Below are positions 34,043 to 43,002 of a DNA stretch of 64,000 nucleotides, piece by piece (position 1 is the stretch's first letter; each line of letters opens with the position of its first letter). A program made the translations under genes and the position numbers. Under the pieces are notes generated by a model. That model was not told where the DNA came from. It ran no database searches and was given only the letters and a program-made list of their open reading frames with translations. Where the stretch lies: contig NZ_JBQCKK010000018.1 in assembly GCF_051967035.1 (NCBI RefSeq), positions 9,807 through 73,806 of the forward strand, in the 5' to 3' direction. This DNA comes from Brevibacillus sp051967035. Its GTDB lineage: Bacteria > Bacillota > Bacilli > Brevibacillales > Brevibacillaceae.

Positions 34043-34990
34043 TTATTGCTTGTTCAGCAGCATGGCACCGATCTCGTCCAGCAGCATTTCCTTGCCGATT
34101 GGACCAAACGCTTTGCTGTTGAAGGTTTCATTGGTGACTTCATAGAGATGGCCTTGCTGAACAGCCTTGTTGCTGTTCCATACCGGACTCTTTTTCAACT
34201 CAGCGTACACCTCATCCGCTTTGCCGCCGAAGTTGACGAGGAACAGATGGTCCGGCTGAAACTTCGACAGTCCCTCCAGCTCGATCATTTCCATGGTTTT
34301 ATCGGCAGGTGTGCCTGCTGCCGGCTTCAGGCCGAGGTCAGAGAAGAGGATATCGGCATAGCCGTAGTTTCCGTAGACGCGGAACAGCTTCGGTGTGACG
34401 GCCAGGAACATGAAGCTCTGGTCGCCGTATGTCTGCTTGAGCTGCTCGCGCATCGTTTTCGTCTTCTCGTCGTAGCCAGCCAGCCATTTGTTTACATCCT
34501 CTTCTTGTCCGAACAGACGGCCGATTTCTTTAAACTTGTCCCGCCATTTGTCCATGTTTGTTTCCAGCACGACCGTTGGCGCGATTTTGGACATTTGCTC
34601 GTACAGCTTTTGCTGACGGTTGTTCATGATAATCAGGTCTGGCTTTGTTTCTACGACCGCTTCCAGGTTGATGGAGTCATCCCACATCCAGCCGACCGGT
34701 TTTGCATCTGTCAGCTTGTCTGCAATGTGGGACATGATCTTTGTTTTGTATGTATTCGCCGTCGCCACCGGCTGGTGCCCCAAAATCAAAAGCTCCTCGG
34801 CTGCCCCCGATACGTCTGCGATCCGTTGTGGTTCTGCCGGGATCGTTACCTCTCCCATCAAATGCTTGACGACGCGCGTCGTTGGCTTCTGATCTGCTTC
34901 CGGAGCTGTTTGGCTGCCGGCGCAACCGGCCGAAACCGCAGTGACTACGGCAACCAGGCAGGCGAGTGCGATTCGTGCTGTCTTTTTCAT
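34043..34990 (-). CDS. Iron-siderophore-binding lipoprotein of an ABC transporter
   Basis: 315 residues. Signal peptide with lipobox VSAGC (Cys near 23), then a FecB/FhuD-type clamp fold: PQRIADVSGAAEELLILG, DLIIMNNRQQKLYEQMSKIAPTVVLE and the C-terminal GPIGKEMLLDEIGAMLL. It binds ferric siderophore at the outer face of the membrane; a partner permease is not in the window. A classic 19-bp Fur box precedes the gene. ATG 34990 follows AAGGAGACAGGAAC. The hairpin AAGCCGG/CCGGCTT near 33989-34023 is a plausible terminator. Confidence 0.9.
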   Translation of the reverse strand: MKKTARIALACLVAVVTAVSAGCAGSQTAPEADQKPTTRVVKHLMGEVTIPAEPQRIADVSGAAEELLILGHQPVATANTYKTKIMSHIADKLTDAKPVGWMWDDSINLEAVVETKPDLIIMNNRQQKLYEQMSKIAPTVVLETNMDKWRDKFKEIGRLFGQEEDVNKWLAGYDEKTKTMREQLKQTYGDQSFMFLAVTPKLFRVYGNYGYADILFSDLGLKPAAGTPADKTMEMIELEGLSKFQPDHLFLVNFGGKADEVYAELKKSPVWNSNKAVQQGHLYEVTNETFNSKAFGPIGKEMLLDEIGAMLLNKQ

Positions 34991-35036
34991 CTGTTCCTGT
35001 CTCCTTGCTCTAGGGTGATTGGTGTACTGTTTTGTT

Positions 35037-35055
35037 GATAATAATTATCATTATC
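35037..35055. promoter_or_regulatory. Fur box
   Basis: GATAATAATTATCATTATC: 7-1-7 inverted repeat GATAATA/ATTATC-type match to the Fur consensus, about 50 bp upstream of the siderophore-binding protein start. Confidence 0.9.
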
Positions 35056-35128
35056 AACAACAGAGTAGATCATCACATATCCGCTCGCTTATGTCAATGT
35101 TTTTTATTTACGTCGTGCCTATACAATC

Positions 35129-35175
35129 AAAAAAGAGGCCGTCCCGTTGTCATTCGACTTGGGAACAGCCTCTTT
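35129..35175 (-). terminator. Terminator of the lipoate ligase gene
   Basis: Minus strand: AAAGAGGC ... GCCTCTTT outer stem with CCC/GGG inner pairs, followed by TTTTTTGATTG. Confidence 0.75.
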
Positions 35176-35301
35176 ATTCTCTTCCCGGCCATTGGCTTGT
35201 CGGCCTAGCACCCACTGCTGCCCTGTCCGATCACGGGGGCGGGCAAACAAAGCTGATCTGGCGAAAACATAGCCATCGGCCCAAGCATGCCAGGGAAGAT
35301 T

Positions 35302-36294
35302 TTACGCGATCAGCAAGGAGACGAACGCTTCCCGGTCGAGGTTGCCGAAAAACTCCTGCAGGTTAACGCCAGCGAGCCGCTCGCTGACAGACGCGCGATC
35401 ATACGGCGTGTCGCGCAGCAGCTCCTCCAGCTCGGCTACGTCTCGCACGCCGAAGAAGTCGCCGTATATTTTCGCTTCCTTGATTTTTCCCTTCTCGATG
35501 TCGAGCTGCACCTCGATGCTGCCGATGTTGTCAAACCGCTTCGACTGGCGGTAATTGCTCTTCGGCGATTTGCCGTAGTTCCAGTCCCAGCTTTGGTACC
35601 GGGCTTTGGACAGCTCGTGAATCTTCTCCCAGTCTTCGGCGGTCAGCTTGTATTCCTCGACTTCGCCCTCTCCAAATATGGAATGGAGAATCGCCAGGCG
35701 AAACTCTTCAATCGTCATCGGCTGCGGCAAAAACTCGGAGATGTTGGCGACGCGACTGCGGATGGACTTGATGCCCTTCGACTGGATTTTATCAGCGTTT
35801 ACTTTCAGGGCGGCCACGACGTTTTCCATTTCGGAGTCAAACAGCAGCGTGCCGTGGCTGAACATCCGGCCTTTGGTCGCATACTGCGCATTGCCGGAAA
35901 TTTTTCGCTCTCCGACCTGAATGTCGTTGCGTCCGGTCAGCTCCGCCTCGACGCCCAGCTTTTTCAGCGCCTGCACGACCGGTTCGGTGAATTTGCGGAA
36001 GTTGTGAAAAGACTCGCCGTCGTCGTTGGTAATGAAGCTGAAGTTGAGGTTGCCGAGGTCGTGGTAGACGGCCCCGCCGCCAGACAGCCTGCGCACGACG
36101 TGGATGTTGTGCTCCTCGACGTAGGCGGAATTGATTTCTTCGATCGTGTTCTGGTTTTTGCCAATGATGATCGAAGGCTCATTTATGTAAAACAACAAGT
36201 AATCTTCGCTTGCGGGCAAATACTTCAGCGCGTATTCCTCAATAGCCAGATTGATACGGGGGTCTGTAATGCCTTGGTTATCTATGAATTTCAT
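35302..36294 (-). CDS. lplJ: Lipoate-protein ligase (LplJ/LplA)
   Basis: 330 residues. It activates lipoate with ATP and attaches it to GcvH and dehydrogenase E2 subunits. The RRLSGGGAVYHDLGNLNFSF lipoyl-AMP site, GRNDIQVGERKISGNAQ and the C-terminal accessory domain (about 245-330) needed for full-size ligases are all present. ATG 36294 has GGAGG upstream. Monocistronic. Closest to B. subtilis LplJ in length and order of motifs. Confidence 0.92.
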   Translation of the reverse strand: MKFIDNQGITDPRINLAIEEYALKYLPASEDYLLFYINEPSIIIGKNQNTIEEINSAYVEEHNIHVVRRLSGGGAVYHDLGNLNFSFITNDDGESFHNFRKFTEPVVQALKKLGVEAELTGRNDIQVGERKISGNAQYATKGRMFSHGTLLFDSEMENVVAALKVNADKIQSKGIKSIRSRVANISEFLPQPMTIEEFRLAILHSIFGEGEVEEYKLTAEDWEKIHELSKARYQSWDWNYGKSPKSNYRQSKRFDNIGSIEVQLDIEKGKIKEAKIYGDFFGVRDVAELEELLRDTPYDRASVSERLAGVNLQEFFGNLDREAFVSLLIA

Positions 36295-36445
36295 ACGCTG
36301 CCTCCATCCCAAATGGTTCGTTCTCTTCTATCATACCACGACTCGCTGACAAACACTGCCTCGGGTATTTTTTCACTGTTGCCCTTGTCCCCGCACACAC
36401 ACTACGTTTATGATCGAATCATGAATGAAAGGAGCGTGTCATCCA

Positions 36446-37153
36446 ATGAACAGTAGCCCGAATATTGCGGAAATAGCCTCTCTGATCGGCGAGCCGTCCC
36501 GCGTCTCCATGCTGGTCAGCCTGATGGGCGGCAAAGCGCTTCCGGCCAGCGAGCTTGCCCGCCTTGCCAGAATCACCCCGCAAACAGCCAGCAGCCATCT
36601 GGCCAAGCTGGTCGAAGGGGGGCTTTTGCAAAGCGAATCCCACGGCCGACACCGCTACTACCGACTGGCAAGCCCCGAGGTCGCTCACGCCGTGGAGGCG
36701 CTTTTGACGATTGCAAACCCGGCGCCTGTGCGCTCGTTGCGTGAGTCCGACCAACTGCGGGTGTTGCGCTATGCGCGCACGTGCTACGACCATCTGGCAG
36801 GAGAAGTCGGCGTCGCCCTGACGCAAAAAATGATCGAGCTACAGCTTTTGGAAGCATCCGGCCAAGACTTTGTGCTGAACGAAGCTGGCAAAGCCAAGCT
36901 GCAATCGCTCGGCGTCCAGGTGGAGGCCCGCCCGAAAAGCAGACGGCGCTTTGCCCGCCAATGCCTGGACTGGAGCGAACGCCGCCATCATCTCGCAGGC
37001 AGTCTCGGCGCTTCTCTGACCAACCGCTTGTTTGAGCTAGGCTGGATCGAAAGGATTCCCGGCGTTCGGGCTGTACGCGTCACGCCGGACGGCGCGGCCG
37101 GATTTTTCGCTGAATTTGGCTTGGAAGTCAAAAGCGGCAAGGAACGCGTCTAG
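36446..37153 (+). CDS. ArsR-type winged-helix transcriptional regulator
   Basis: 235 residues. The first 95 form an ArsR helix-turn-helix (IGEPSRVSMLVSLMGGKALPASELARLARITPQTASSHLAKL within residues 10-55); the rest is a longer C-terminal domain with RQCLDWSERRHHLAGSLGASL, which is a conserved pattern in this extended group (often regulating nearby transporters). There is no obvious cysteine metal site in the recognition helix. ATG 36446 with AAAGGAG 11 nt upstream. Convergent with the EamA transporter gene. Confidence 0.85.
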   Translation: MNSSPNIAEIASLIGEPSRVSMLVSLMGGKALPASELARLARITPQTASSHLAKLVEGGLLQSESHGRHRYYRLASPEVAHAVEALLTIANPAPVRSLRESDQLRVLRYARTCYDHLAGEVGVALTQKMIELQLLEASGQDFVLNEAGKAKLQSLGVQVEARPKSRRRFARQCLDWSERRHHLAGSLGASLTNRLFELGWIERIPGVRAVRVTPDGAAGFFAEFGLEVKSGKERV

Positions 37154-37170
37154 GCGAGCTTTCCTGAGAA

Positions 37171-38067
37171 CTACGCTTTCGCCTTTGCCGCATGCGAGGA
37201 AGCAAGTAACTGTTTCCGGGGGCCAAACGTCCAGTTGACGAGAAAAATGCCCGCAATAATCAACAGGCCCCCGGCGTACACATGCCACATGACGACCTCC
37301 CCCAACAGCACCCAACCCGAGAGCACGCCGAAAAACGGAGCGAGAAACAGAAAAGCGCTGGTGCGGCCCGGATCTCCCTGACTGAGCAAGTAAAACCAGG
37401 TGGCGAACTGCACGATAGAAGCCATGATCGCAAGCCATAGCACGATCAACAGCGAGGCGGGGGTCACAATCAGCCTGGGCGTCTCCAGCGTCACACCCAT
37501 GAGCAGAAGCAACAGGCCGCCGAACAGCATCTGATAGGCCGTCATCACCCAGACGTGAAAGCGGACGCCCCACCGTTTGACGAGGACCGTGGCAATCGAC
37601 CAGGCGAGTGCCGAGCCTAGCCCGAACAACGTCCCCGACTCCCACTGCAAATGAAAGCCGAGCGTGATGAACACACCGCACAGCCCGATCAGCACCCCGA
37701 GCCATTGCGAGAGCCGATAGGTGACTCCGAGAAACAGCGTCCCCCAGATGACGACGAACAGCGGATTGAGGAACGTCAGGATCGAAGACTCGCCCGCCGT
37801 AATCGTGCGCAGGCTCAAAAAGATACAGCCCATGACCGCCGCCGTCTGCAAAAAGCCGATCAACCCAAGCTGCCCCCACTCCCGCCCCGATCGCGGGAGC
37901 GGTTTTTTTCGTACCCACCACGCCAGCAACAGCCCGGCAAGCGTAAAGCGCAGACCGACGAGCAAAAGCGGCGAGAAATAGGCCAGGCCGATTTTTCCTA
38001 CCGCAAACGATGAGCCCATCAGTGACGTCGTGACCACCACGAGCATTCCGAACCACAACCGATTCAT
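37171..38067 (-). CDS. EamA-family (DMT) transporter
   Basis: 298 residues, ten membrane helices in two EamA repeats (about 5-135 and 145-285). LMGSSFAVGKIGLAYFSPLLLVGLRFTLAG and the end FFGVLSGWVLLGE are typical of this family of metabolite/amino-acid exporters. ATG 38067 has AAGGAGG 7 nt upstream. Its stop lies 17 nt from the convergent ArsR-type gene's stop. Substrate unknown. Confidence 0.87.
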   Translation of the reverse strand: MNRLWFGMLVVVTTSLMGSSFAVGKIGLAYFSPLLLVGLRFTLAGLLLAWWVRKKPLPRSGREWGQLGLIGFLQTAAVMGCIFLSLRTITAGESSILTFLNPLFVVIWGTLFLGVTYRLSQWLGVLIGLCGVFITLGFHLQWESGTLFGLGSALAWSIATVLVKRWGVRFHVWVMTAYQMLFGGLLLLLMGVTLETPRLIVTPASLLIVLWLAIMASIVQFATWFYLLSQGDPGRTSAFLFLAPFFGVLSGWVLLGEVVMWHVYAGGLLIIAGIFLVNWTFGPRKQLLASSHAAKAKA

Positions 38068-38317
38068 CTCGGTTCCTCCTTCTTGCAAACAGGTAGCAAG
38101 TGATACCGTCAGTGTACACGGAGAAAGTTACGATGCGGATCGAAGTGTATAAGTTAGCCGTCGCTACAGCTTGTATGTCCACCAGCCTGCTCCCGCTTCG
38201 CTCGGGCAAAAAAGCCAGCGCCTGCCCACAGCACATCTGCGGCGCACAAATTTTCCAGGCATGGTATATTGGTAAACATACCTGTACCAAAATGGACGAA
38301 AAGCGAGGTTGGAAACG

Positions 38318-39196
38318 ATGAACAAGCAGGAAGGCTACCTAGAGGTTCCTGGCGGCCGAGTGTGGTACACCCGCGTCGGCACAGGCGAACAGACGCCGCT
38401 GATCGTGCTGCACGGCGGCCCCGGCAATACGCACGCTCCGCTCAAGTCAGCCCTGCACGTATTGGGGGACGAGCGCCCCGTCATTTTTTACGACCAGTTC
38501 GGCTCGGGCAACTCCGACAGGCCGACCGATGTGTCCTTGTGGAAAACGGAGCGGTTCGTGGAAGAGCTGGCCTGCATTCGGCAAGCGCTCGGACTGGCGC
38601 AAGCGCACATCCTCGGGCATTCGTGGGGAACGATGCTGGCGGCGGCGTACTTGCTTGACACCAAGCCTGCTGGCGTGTCGATAGTGATTTTTTCCAGCCC
38701 GTGCCTTAGCGCCCAGCGTTGGAAGGAAGACGCAGACCGCCTGATCGCCCGCCTGCCAAAAGAGGTTCAGCAAACGATTGCCCAGCACGAAGAACAAGGA
38801 ACGACCGACTCGCAGGAGTATCAGCGCGCGATAAAAGAGTTCTACGCGCGATACGTGTGCCGCCTGGAGCCATGGCCGGAAGTTCTCGCCGAAAGCCGTT
38901 CGAAAGCAAACAAAGACGTGTACATGACGATGTGGGGGCCGTCCGAATTTTGTCCGACAGGCAACCTGAAAACGTTCGACTACACACCGAAGCTGCATCA
39001 GCTCGACATCCCTGCCCTGTTCGTCTGCGGCCGCCACGACGAAGCAACGCCCGAGTCGACGAGCTACTACCAGTCGCTCGTGCCGGACGCGGAGTTTCAC
39101 GTCCTGGAAAACAGCTCCCATATGGGCTATTTGGAAGAAACGGCCGAGTACGTACAGACCGTCCGCGAATTTTTGCGCACGGCGGACAAACGCTGA
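38318..39196 (+). CDS. pip: Proline iminopeptidase-family alpha/beta hydrolase
   Basis: 292 residues. HGGPGNTHAP oxyanion motif (about 33-42), FYDQFGSGNSD, nucleophile Ser in LGHSWGTMLA near 103, Asp in CGRHDEATPE and His in NSSHMGYLEE: a complete S33 triad. The family removes N-terminal proline or hydrolyses related amides; a tricorn-interacting-factor F1-like aminopeptidase is the close alternative. ATG 38318 is used (the in-frame TTG at 38309 is closer to GCGAGG). Monocistronic with strong terminator. Confidence 0.85.
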   Translation: MNKQEGYLEVPGGRVWYTRVGTGEQTPLIVLHGGPGNTHAPLKSALHVLGDERPVIFYDQFGSGNSDRPTDVSLWKTERFVEELACIRQALGLAQAHILGHSWGTMLAAAYLLDTKPAGVSIVIFSSPCLSAQRWKEDADRLIARLPKEVQQTIAQHEEQGTTDSQEYQRAIKEFYARYVCRLEPWPEVLAESRSKANKDVYMTMWGPSEFCPTGNLKTFDYTPKLHQLDIPALFVCGRHDEATPESTSYYQSLVPDAEFHVLENSSHMGYLEETAEYVQTVREFLRTADKR

Positions 39197-39213
39197 TTTC
39201 CGCCGCCGCAAGC

Positions 39214-39257
39214 AAAAAGCCCCGCCTCGCCGAAAGAGCTGCGAGACGGGGCTTTGC
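39214..39257. terminator. Terminator after the iminopeptidase gene
   Basis: AAAGCCCCGCCTCGC (39216-39230) with GCGAGACGGGGCTTT (39241-39255), 1 mismatch, 10-nt loop; also serves the convergent FHA gene. Confidence 0.88.
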
Positions 39258-39292
39258 GTTTATCAGGAAGACCGCTGGCTCGTCTCCCTTGT

Positions 39293-39985
39293 TCACTCTT
39301 CCCACATATAACCGAATCGGGGAATGGTCGTTACTTTTCTCCCGTACTTGCCCAGCCGTTTGCGCAGACGATAGACAAGCGCATTGATTTCTGCACGTCC
39401 CACATCCGGGACACCGCTCTCGGCGTACATCATGCGCTCCGGCCAGATCGACACCATGATTTCCTCATAGCTGACGGCCTGATTGGCCCGTTGATACAAA
39501 AGCGTCAGCAAGTCCATATCCTTTCCCGTCAACGGAATCCGCGCGCCGTCCAGCCGGATTTCCCGGCGCTCCAGATGGATGACCAGACCGGAAGACACGG
39601 CAGCCGGAGCGGTGGACTGCAACAGCGGAAAAGAAAACTCTCGGGTGACATCCATCTCGCTGCCTTCCGCCAAAAAGACCAGCTCGACGACTCCTTTGGC
39701 GAGACAGATGAGATCGCCGTGAAACAGCGGCTGCGGCGTTTGGCGAATCGCTGTCCCGTTCACCTCTGTCCCGTGCTTGCTGCCCAGGTCAGCGATCATA
39801 TAGCGATGGCCGAATTTGCGGATCACGGCATGTCTTCTCGATACATAGGGGCTGGAAAAAGCGATGTCAGGCGCGAGCCGACTCCCGCGTCGGCCAATCG
39901 TGTACTCGTCCTTACAGAGAAATTGGCGTTTTTGCACCAGCTCCGGATCGCCTTTTTTCACAAGGACATAAACGCCGTCTTCCAA
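39293..39985 (-). CDS. FHA-domain protein with C-terminal OmpR-type winged helix
   Basis: 230 residues. The forkhead-associated domain (about 25-105) shows YTIGRRGSRL, SSPYVSRRHAVI and DLGSKHGTEVNG, the phosphothreonine-binding motifs. Residues 140-230 form a PhoB-type DNA-binding domain (IRLDGARIPLTGKDMDLLTLLY ... NALVYRLRKRLGKYGRKVTTIPRFGYMW). There is no receiver domain. It should be a DNA-binding protein controlled by Ser/Thr kinase phosphorylation instead of a two-component signal. No kinase gene lies nearby. The start at 39985 is plausible but its ribosome site is weak. Confidence 0.85.
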   Translation of the reverse strand: MEDGVYVLVKKGDPELVQKRQFLCKDEYTIGRRGSRLAPDIAFSSPYVSRRHAVIRKFGHRYMIADLGSKHGTEVNGTAIRQTPQPLFHGDLICLAKGVVELVFLAEGSEMDVTREFSFPLLQSTAPAAVSSGLVIHLERREIRLDGARIPLTGKDMDLLTLLYQRANQAVSYEEIMVSIWPERMMYAESGVPDVGRAEINALVYRLRKRLGKYGRKVTTIPRFGYMWEE

Positions 39986-40171
39986 CGTTCATCACCTCAA
40001 AAAAGAGTTGCAGCTATCCGTATTTCATTACACACGAAAATACCGGAAAGTCAACCCTTTCTCCCCCTATCAAAAAGCTGCCCATCCGCTGCGGCATGGA
40101 GGCGCCCAGACAATGGCAGCGATCACGTGCGTTCACCGCGGCCTGCCACCGAACGTCCGCTCGCGGAAAAC

Positions 40172-40501
40172 TCAGGAACAGCGCTTGAGTGCAGCCAGCT
40201 TTTTCGGCTCGATCATCAACAGATGGCAGACCCCGTTCGGGACAAAACGCTTGTACGCCATTCCTTTTGGCACGATCAGCAATTCTCCCGCCTCGATCCA
40301 ACTATTGCGCTCATGGGACATCACCAGCATTCTTCCGCTGACGACCAGAAGCATTTCGTCCTGCTGGTCGTTTTGTTGCCAGGGATACTCTCCCGAGAGC
40401 TGCTCCAGCTTGATCGTCGAGTCGTTCAGCTCGCCTACGATCATCGAATGCCAGGACTCCTGTAACATGGACAACTGTTGTGCAATGTTGATCTTCTCCA
40501 T
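40172..40501 (-). CDS. Small cupin-domain protein
   Basis: 109 residues, one cupin barrel: the first motif NDQQDEMLLVVSGRMLV and the second GELLIVPKGMAYKRF. Canonical histidines are lacking in the first motif, so metal binding is uncertain. ATG 40501 follows GGGGAGAGAACC. Upstream of it is the D-cysteine desulfhydrase gene in the same direction (183-bp gap), but co-transcription is not assured. Function unknown. Confidence 0.75.
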   Translation of the reverse strand: MEKINIAQQLSMLQESWHSMIVGELNDSTIKLEQLSGEYPWQQNDQQDEMLLVVSGRMLVMSHERNSWIEAGELLIVPKGMAYKRFVPNGVCHLLMIEPKKLAALKRCS

Positions 40502-40683
40502 GATGGTTCTCTCCCCTTTTGTCCCCACGATAATACAAAACCGGGACGGGAAACATAACAGCGATCTGATAGATGGATGATAAGACAAACATAAATCGCT
40601 CATAAGGTACAGAAAATTCAATCCAAGATCGGCGTTCCGCAGTTCCCGCTGTTCATGAAGGCGGTGGCGAGCATCAGGGCGCG

Positions 40684-41688
40684 TCATGTTTTCGGCAAAA
40701 ACAGGTCCGGCCTCGTGTACAGCGCAGGAGAGCCGCCTGTATGCAGGAAAAGCACGTGATCGTCCCGGCCGAATCGCCCTTCGCGAACCAGCCCGATCAG
40801 GCCCGCCATCGCTTTTCCCGTGTAGACAGGGTCGAGCAAAATCCCTTCCGTCCGGGCGACGAGCTGTACCGCCTCTATCATGGCTTCCGTCGGAATTGCG
40901 TAGCCAGGTCCGACAAACCTGTCCTCGCACTGCACCCACTCCGCCTGAATCTGTGCTTCCAGGCCAACCGTCACGGCTGTGCGCTGCAACAGCTCCAGTA
41001 CCTTGGCTTCCTGAGCGGCACGGTCGCGGCTGACATTGACGCCAAGCACCTTGGTCCGGGACTGTCTCGCGGCAAACCCGGCAATCAGTCCTGCCTGCGT
41101 CCCGCCGCTGCCTGTTGCCGTCACGACGTAATCGTAAGGCGTGCGGTTCTCCCACGCCTGCTGCTCGATCTCCTCGGCGCACGCCATGTAGCCAAGCGAG
41201 CCGATCTCGTTGGAGCCGCCCAGCGGAATCAGGTACGGCTTTCTCCCTGTTTTTCGCAGTTGTTCGGCAAGCACCTCCATCGCCGCCTGCAAATCCTCCT
41301 CTGCGGGAATCACCTCGATTTTTTCTGCGCCCAGCAAATGAACCAGCAGATGGTTTCCGCTCGCCTGCGGATTGTAGTCGCCTGTCTCGGGCGCGGACAA
41401 AACCAGCTGGCAGCGCAATCCTTCGCGAACCGCAGCCGCCACGGTCAGACGGCAATGATTCGATTGGACGGCTCCGCACGTAATCAGCGTGTCCGCTCCC
41501 TGTCTGATCGCGTCGGCAAGCAAGTATTCCAGCTTTCGCGTCTTGTTGCCGCCAGCGGTCAAACCGAGCAAATCGTCGCGCTTGATCGAAATGGTCGGCC
41601 CACCCAGCTTCTGCGACAGTCGATCCAGACGCTCGATCGGCGTCGGACCTGCCGTGTAGACTCTGCGCTCATAGCGAATTGGCTTCAT
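40684..41688 (-). CDS. dcyD: D-cysteine desulfhydrase/ACC deaminase-family PLP enzyme
   Basis: 334 residues of the type-II PLP fold. Lys of GGNKTRKLEYLLADA (about 45-60) carries PLP; AVQSNHCR, the phosphate-binding TGSGGTQAGL and HTGGSPALYT near the end are standard for the D-cysteine desulfhydrase family, which breaks D-cysteine into pyruvate, H2S and ammonia. An ACC-deaminase-like or serine-racemase activity cannot be excluded. ATG 41688 follows GAAGGGAG. Single gene. Confidence 0.82.
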   Translation of the reverse strand: MKPIRYERRVYTAGPTPIERLDRLSQKLGGPTISIKRDDLLGLTAGGNKTRKLEYLLADAIRQGADTLITCGAVQSNHCRLTVAAAVREGLRCQLVLSAPETGDYNPQASGNHLLVHLLGAEKIEVIPAEEDLQAAMEVLAEQLRKTGRKPYLIPLGGSNEIGSLGYMACAEEIEQQAWENRTPYDYVVTATGSGGTQAGLIAGFAARQSRTKVLGVNVSRDRAAQEAKVLELLQRTAVTVGLEAQIQAEWVQCEDRFVGPGYAIPTEAMIEAVQLVARTEGILLDPVYTGKAMAGLIGLVREGRFGRDDHVLFLHTGGSPALYTRPDLFLPKT

Positions 41689-41906
41689 GGAAACGGCTCC
41701 CTTCCAGCTTGATGGGATAGGAATACGCTCTGACGCCTGTCAATTCCTTCTCGCAGACAGCGACTAACCGGAAACAGTCACATCCTGCACGCCGCGTAAT
41801 CCATCGGCCAATGACGAAAAAAGCCGGGCTGGTTGCCAGAACCTGTAGGTCTGGAACCGCTCGGCCTGTTCCTGTTCAGCATGGCTGTATCTCGCCCAAA
41901 CAGCGC

Positions 41907-42842
41907 TTACGCCTCTTGCAGCAAAAAACGTTTGCCGTACTCGCCGTGATCGACAATCATCGGATGTTCGATCTGGATCGTCGAATGCTCGATGCCGTAT
42001 TTCGTTTTCAGCAGATGGTTGATGGCGAGAATCACACAGTACGGCTGAATATCCTCGCGTACAAACACATGCGCCGTCAGCGAATAATGCTCCGTCGATA
42101 CGGCCCACAGATGCAGTTCATGCACGTCATAGACGCCTTCCACACTGGCGAGGTCTGCGCGGATTTGGTCCAGATCAAACTGCTCCGGTACGGATTCCAT
42201 CAGGACGGCCAACGATTCGCGGATGATTTTGACGCCGCCCGAAAAGATGATTCCCCCGATTACCAGGCTAATCAACGGGTCGAAGACGGAATAGCCTGTG
42301 AAGAAAATCAGCACGGCCGAAACGATGACGCCAGCAGAGCTGAGCAGATCGCCAATGAAGTGCCACAATGCGCTTTTCACATTCAGATTGTCTTCTTCCT
42401 TGGTGCTTCTGGACAGCACGACGGTCAGTACGATATTCACGATCAGCCCGACGGAAGCGATCGCAAGCATCAGCGGCAAGTCGACGTCTTGCGGATGAAT
42501 CATCCGGTTGATCCCTTCGATCGCGATTCCGGCCGCAATCACGGCAAGCGCCAGACCGTTCAAAAACGAAGCGATGATTTCAAAGCGCAGAAAACCAAAC
42601 GTATATTTTTTCGTCGGCTTGCGCGTCGCCAGGTAAATCGCGGTCATGCTCAAACCGAGTGCAACGACGTCTGAGATCATATGCGCCGAGTCGGACAACA
42701 GAGCCAACGAGTTGGACAACAGACCGCCGACGATTTCCACGACGGTAAAAAACAATGTCAACACGAGCGTAATCCACAGCGTTTTCTTCGATGTTTGCTG
42801 TTCCTTCACGTGATCGAGATGATGATAATCAGCTTGTTTCAC
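41907..42842 (-). CDS. czcD: Cation diffusion facilitator (CzcD-type Zn/Co exporter)
   Basis: 311 residues, six membrane helices and a C-terminal cytosolic CDF domain. HMISDVVALGLSM (HxxxD) in TM2 and HFIGDLLSSAG in TM5 form the metal site; the C-terminal FVRE and VHELHLWAVS motifs are standard. The N-terminus lacks a His-rich tail. GTG 42842 (AGGGGG 8 nt upstream) is preferred to the GTG at 42851, which is part of the ribosome site. AT-rich promoter with inverted repeats (AATTAT/ATAATT around 42868-42885) is consistent with an ArsR/SmtB-type repressor, but no such gene lies adjacent. Confidence 0.9.
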   Translation of the reverse strand: MKQADYHHLDHVKEQQTSKKTLWITLVLTLFFTVVEIVGGLLSNSLALLSDSAHMISDVVALGLSMTAIYLATRKPTKKYTFGFLRFEIIASFLNGLALAVIAAGIAIEGINRMIHPQDVDLPLMLAIASVGLIVNIVLTVVLSRSTKEEDNLNVKSALWHFIGDLLSSAGVIVSAVLIFFTGYSVFDPLISLVIGGIIFSGGVKIIRESLAVLMESVPEQFDLDQIRADLASVEGVYDVHELHLWAVSTEHYSLTAHVFVREDIQPYCVILAINHLLKTKYGIEHSTIQIEHPMIVDHGEYGKRFLLQEA

Positions 42843-43002
42843 CAAACCCACCCCCTAAAAATAAAATAATTATAATCTAATAATTAATTTAATTATAGGG
42901 TGTCGTTTCCCTTTATTCAAATGAACATTCTATGGATCCTACTACTGATTTTCATTCCCGCTGTCTGACGGCTACCGCAAGCCGTTGGCTACGCGAAGCC
43001 CT

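Noticed and set aside
33846..34145. Plus-strand open frames upstream of niaP
   Set aside because: No ribosome site, no family resemblance, overlap the siderophore-binding gene antisense.
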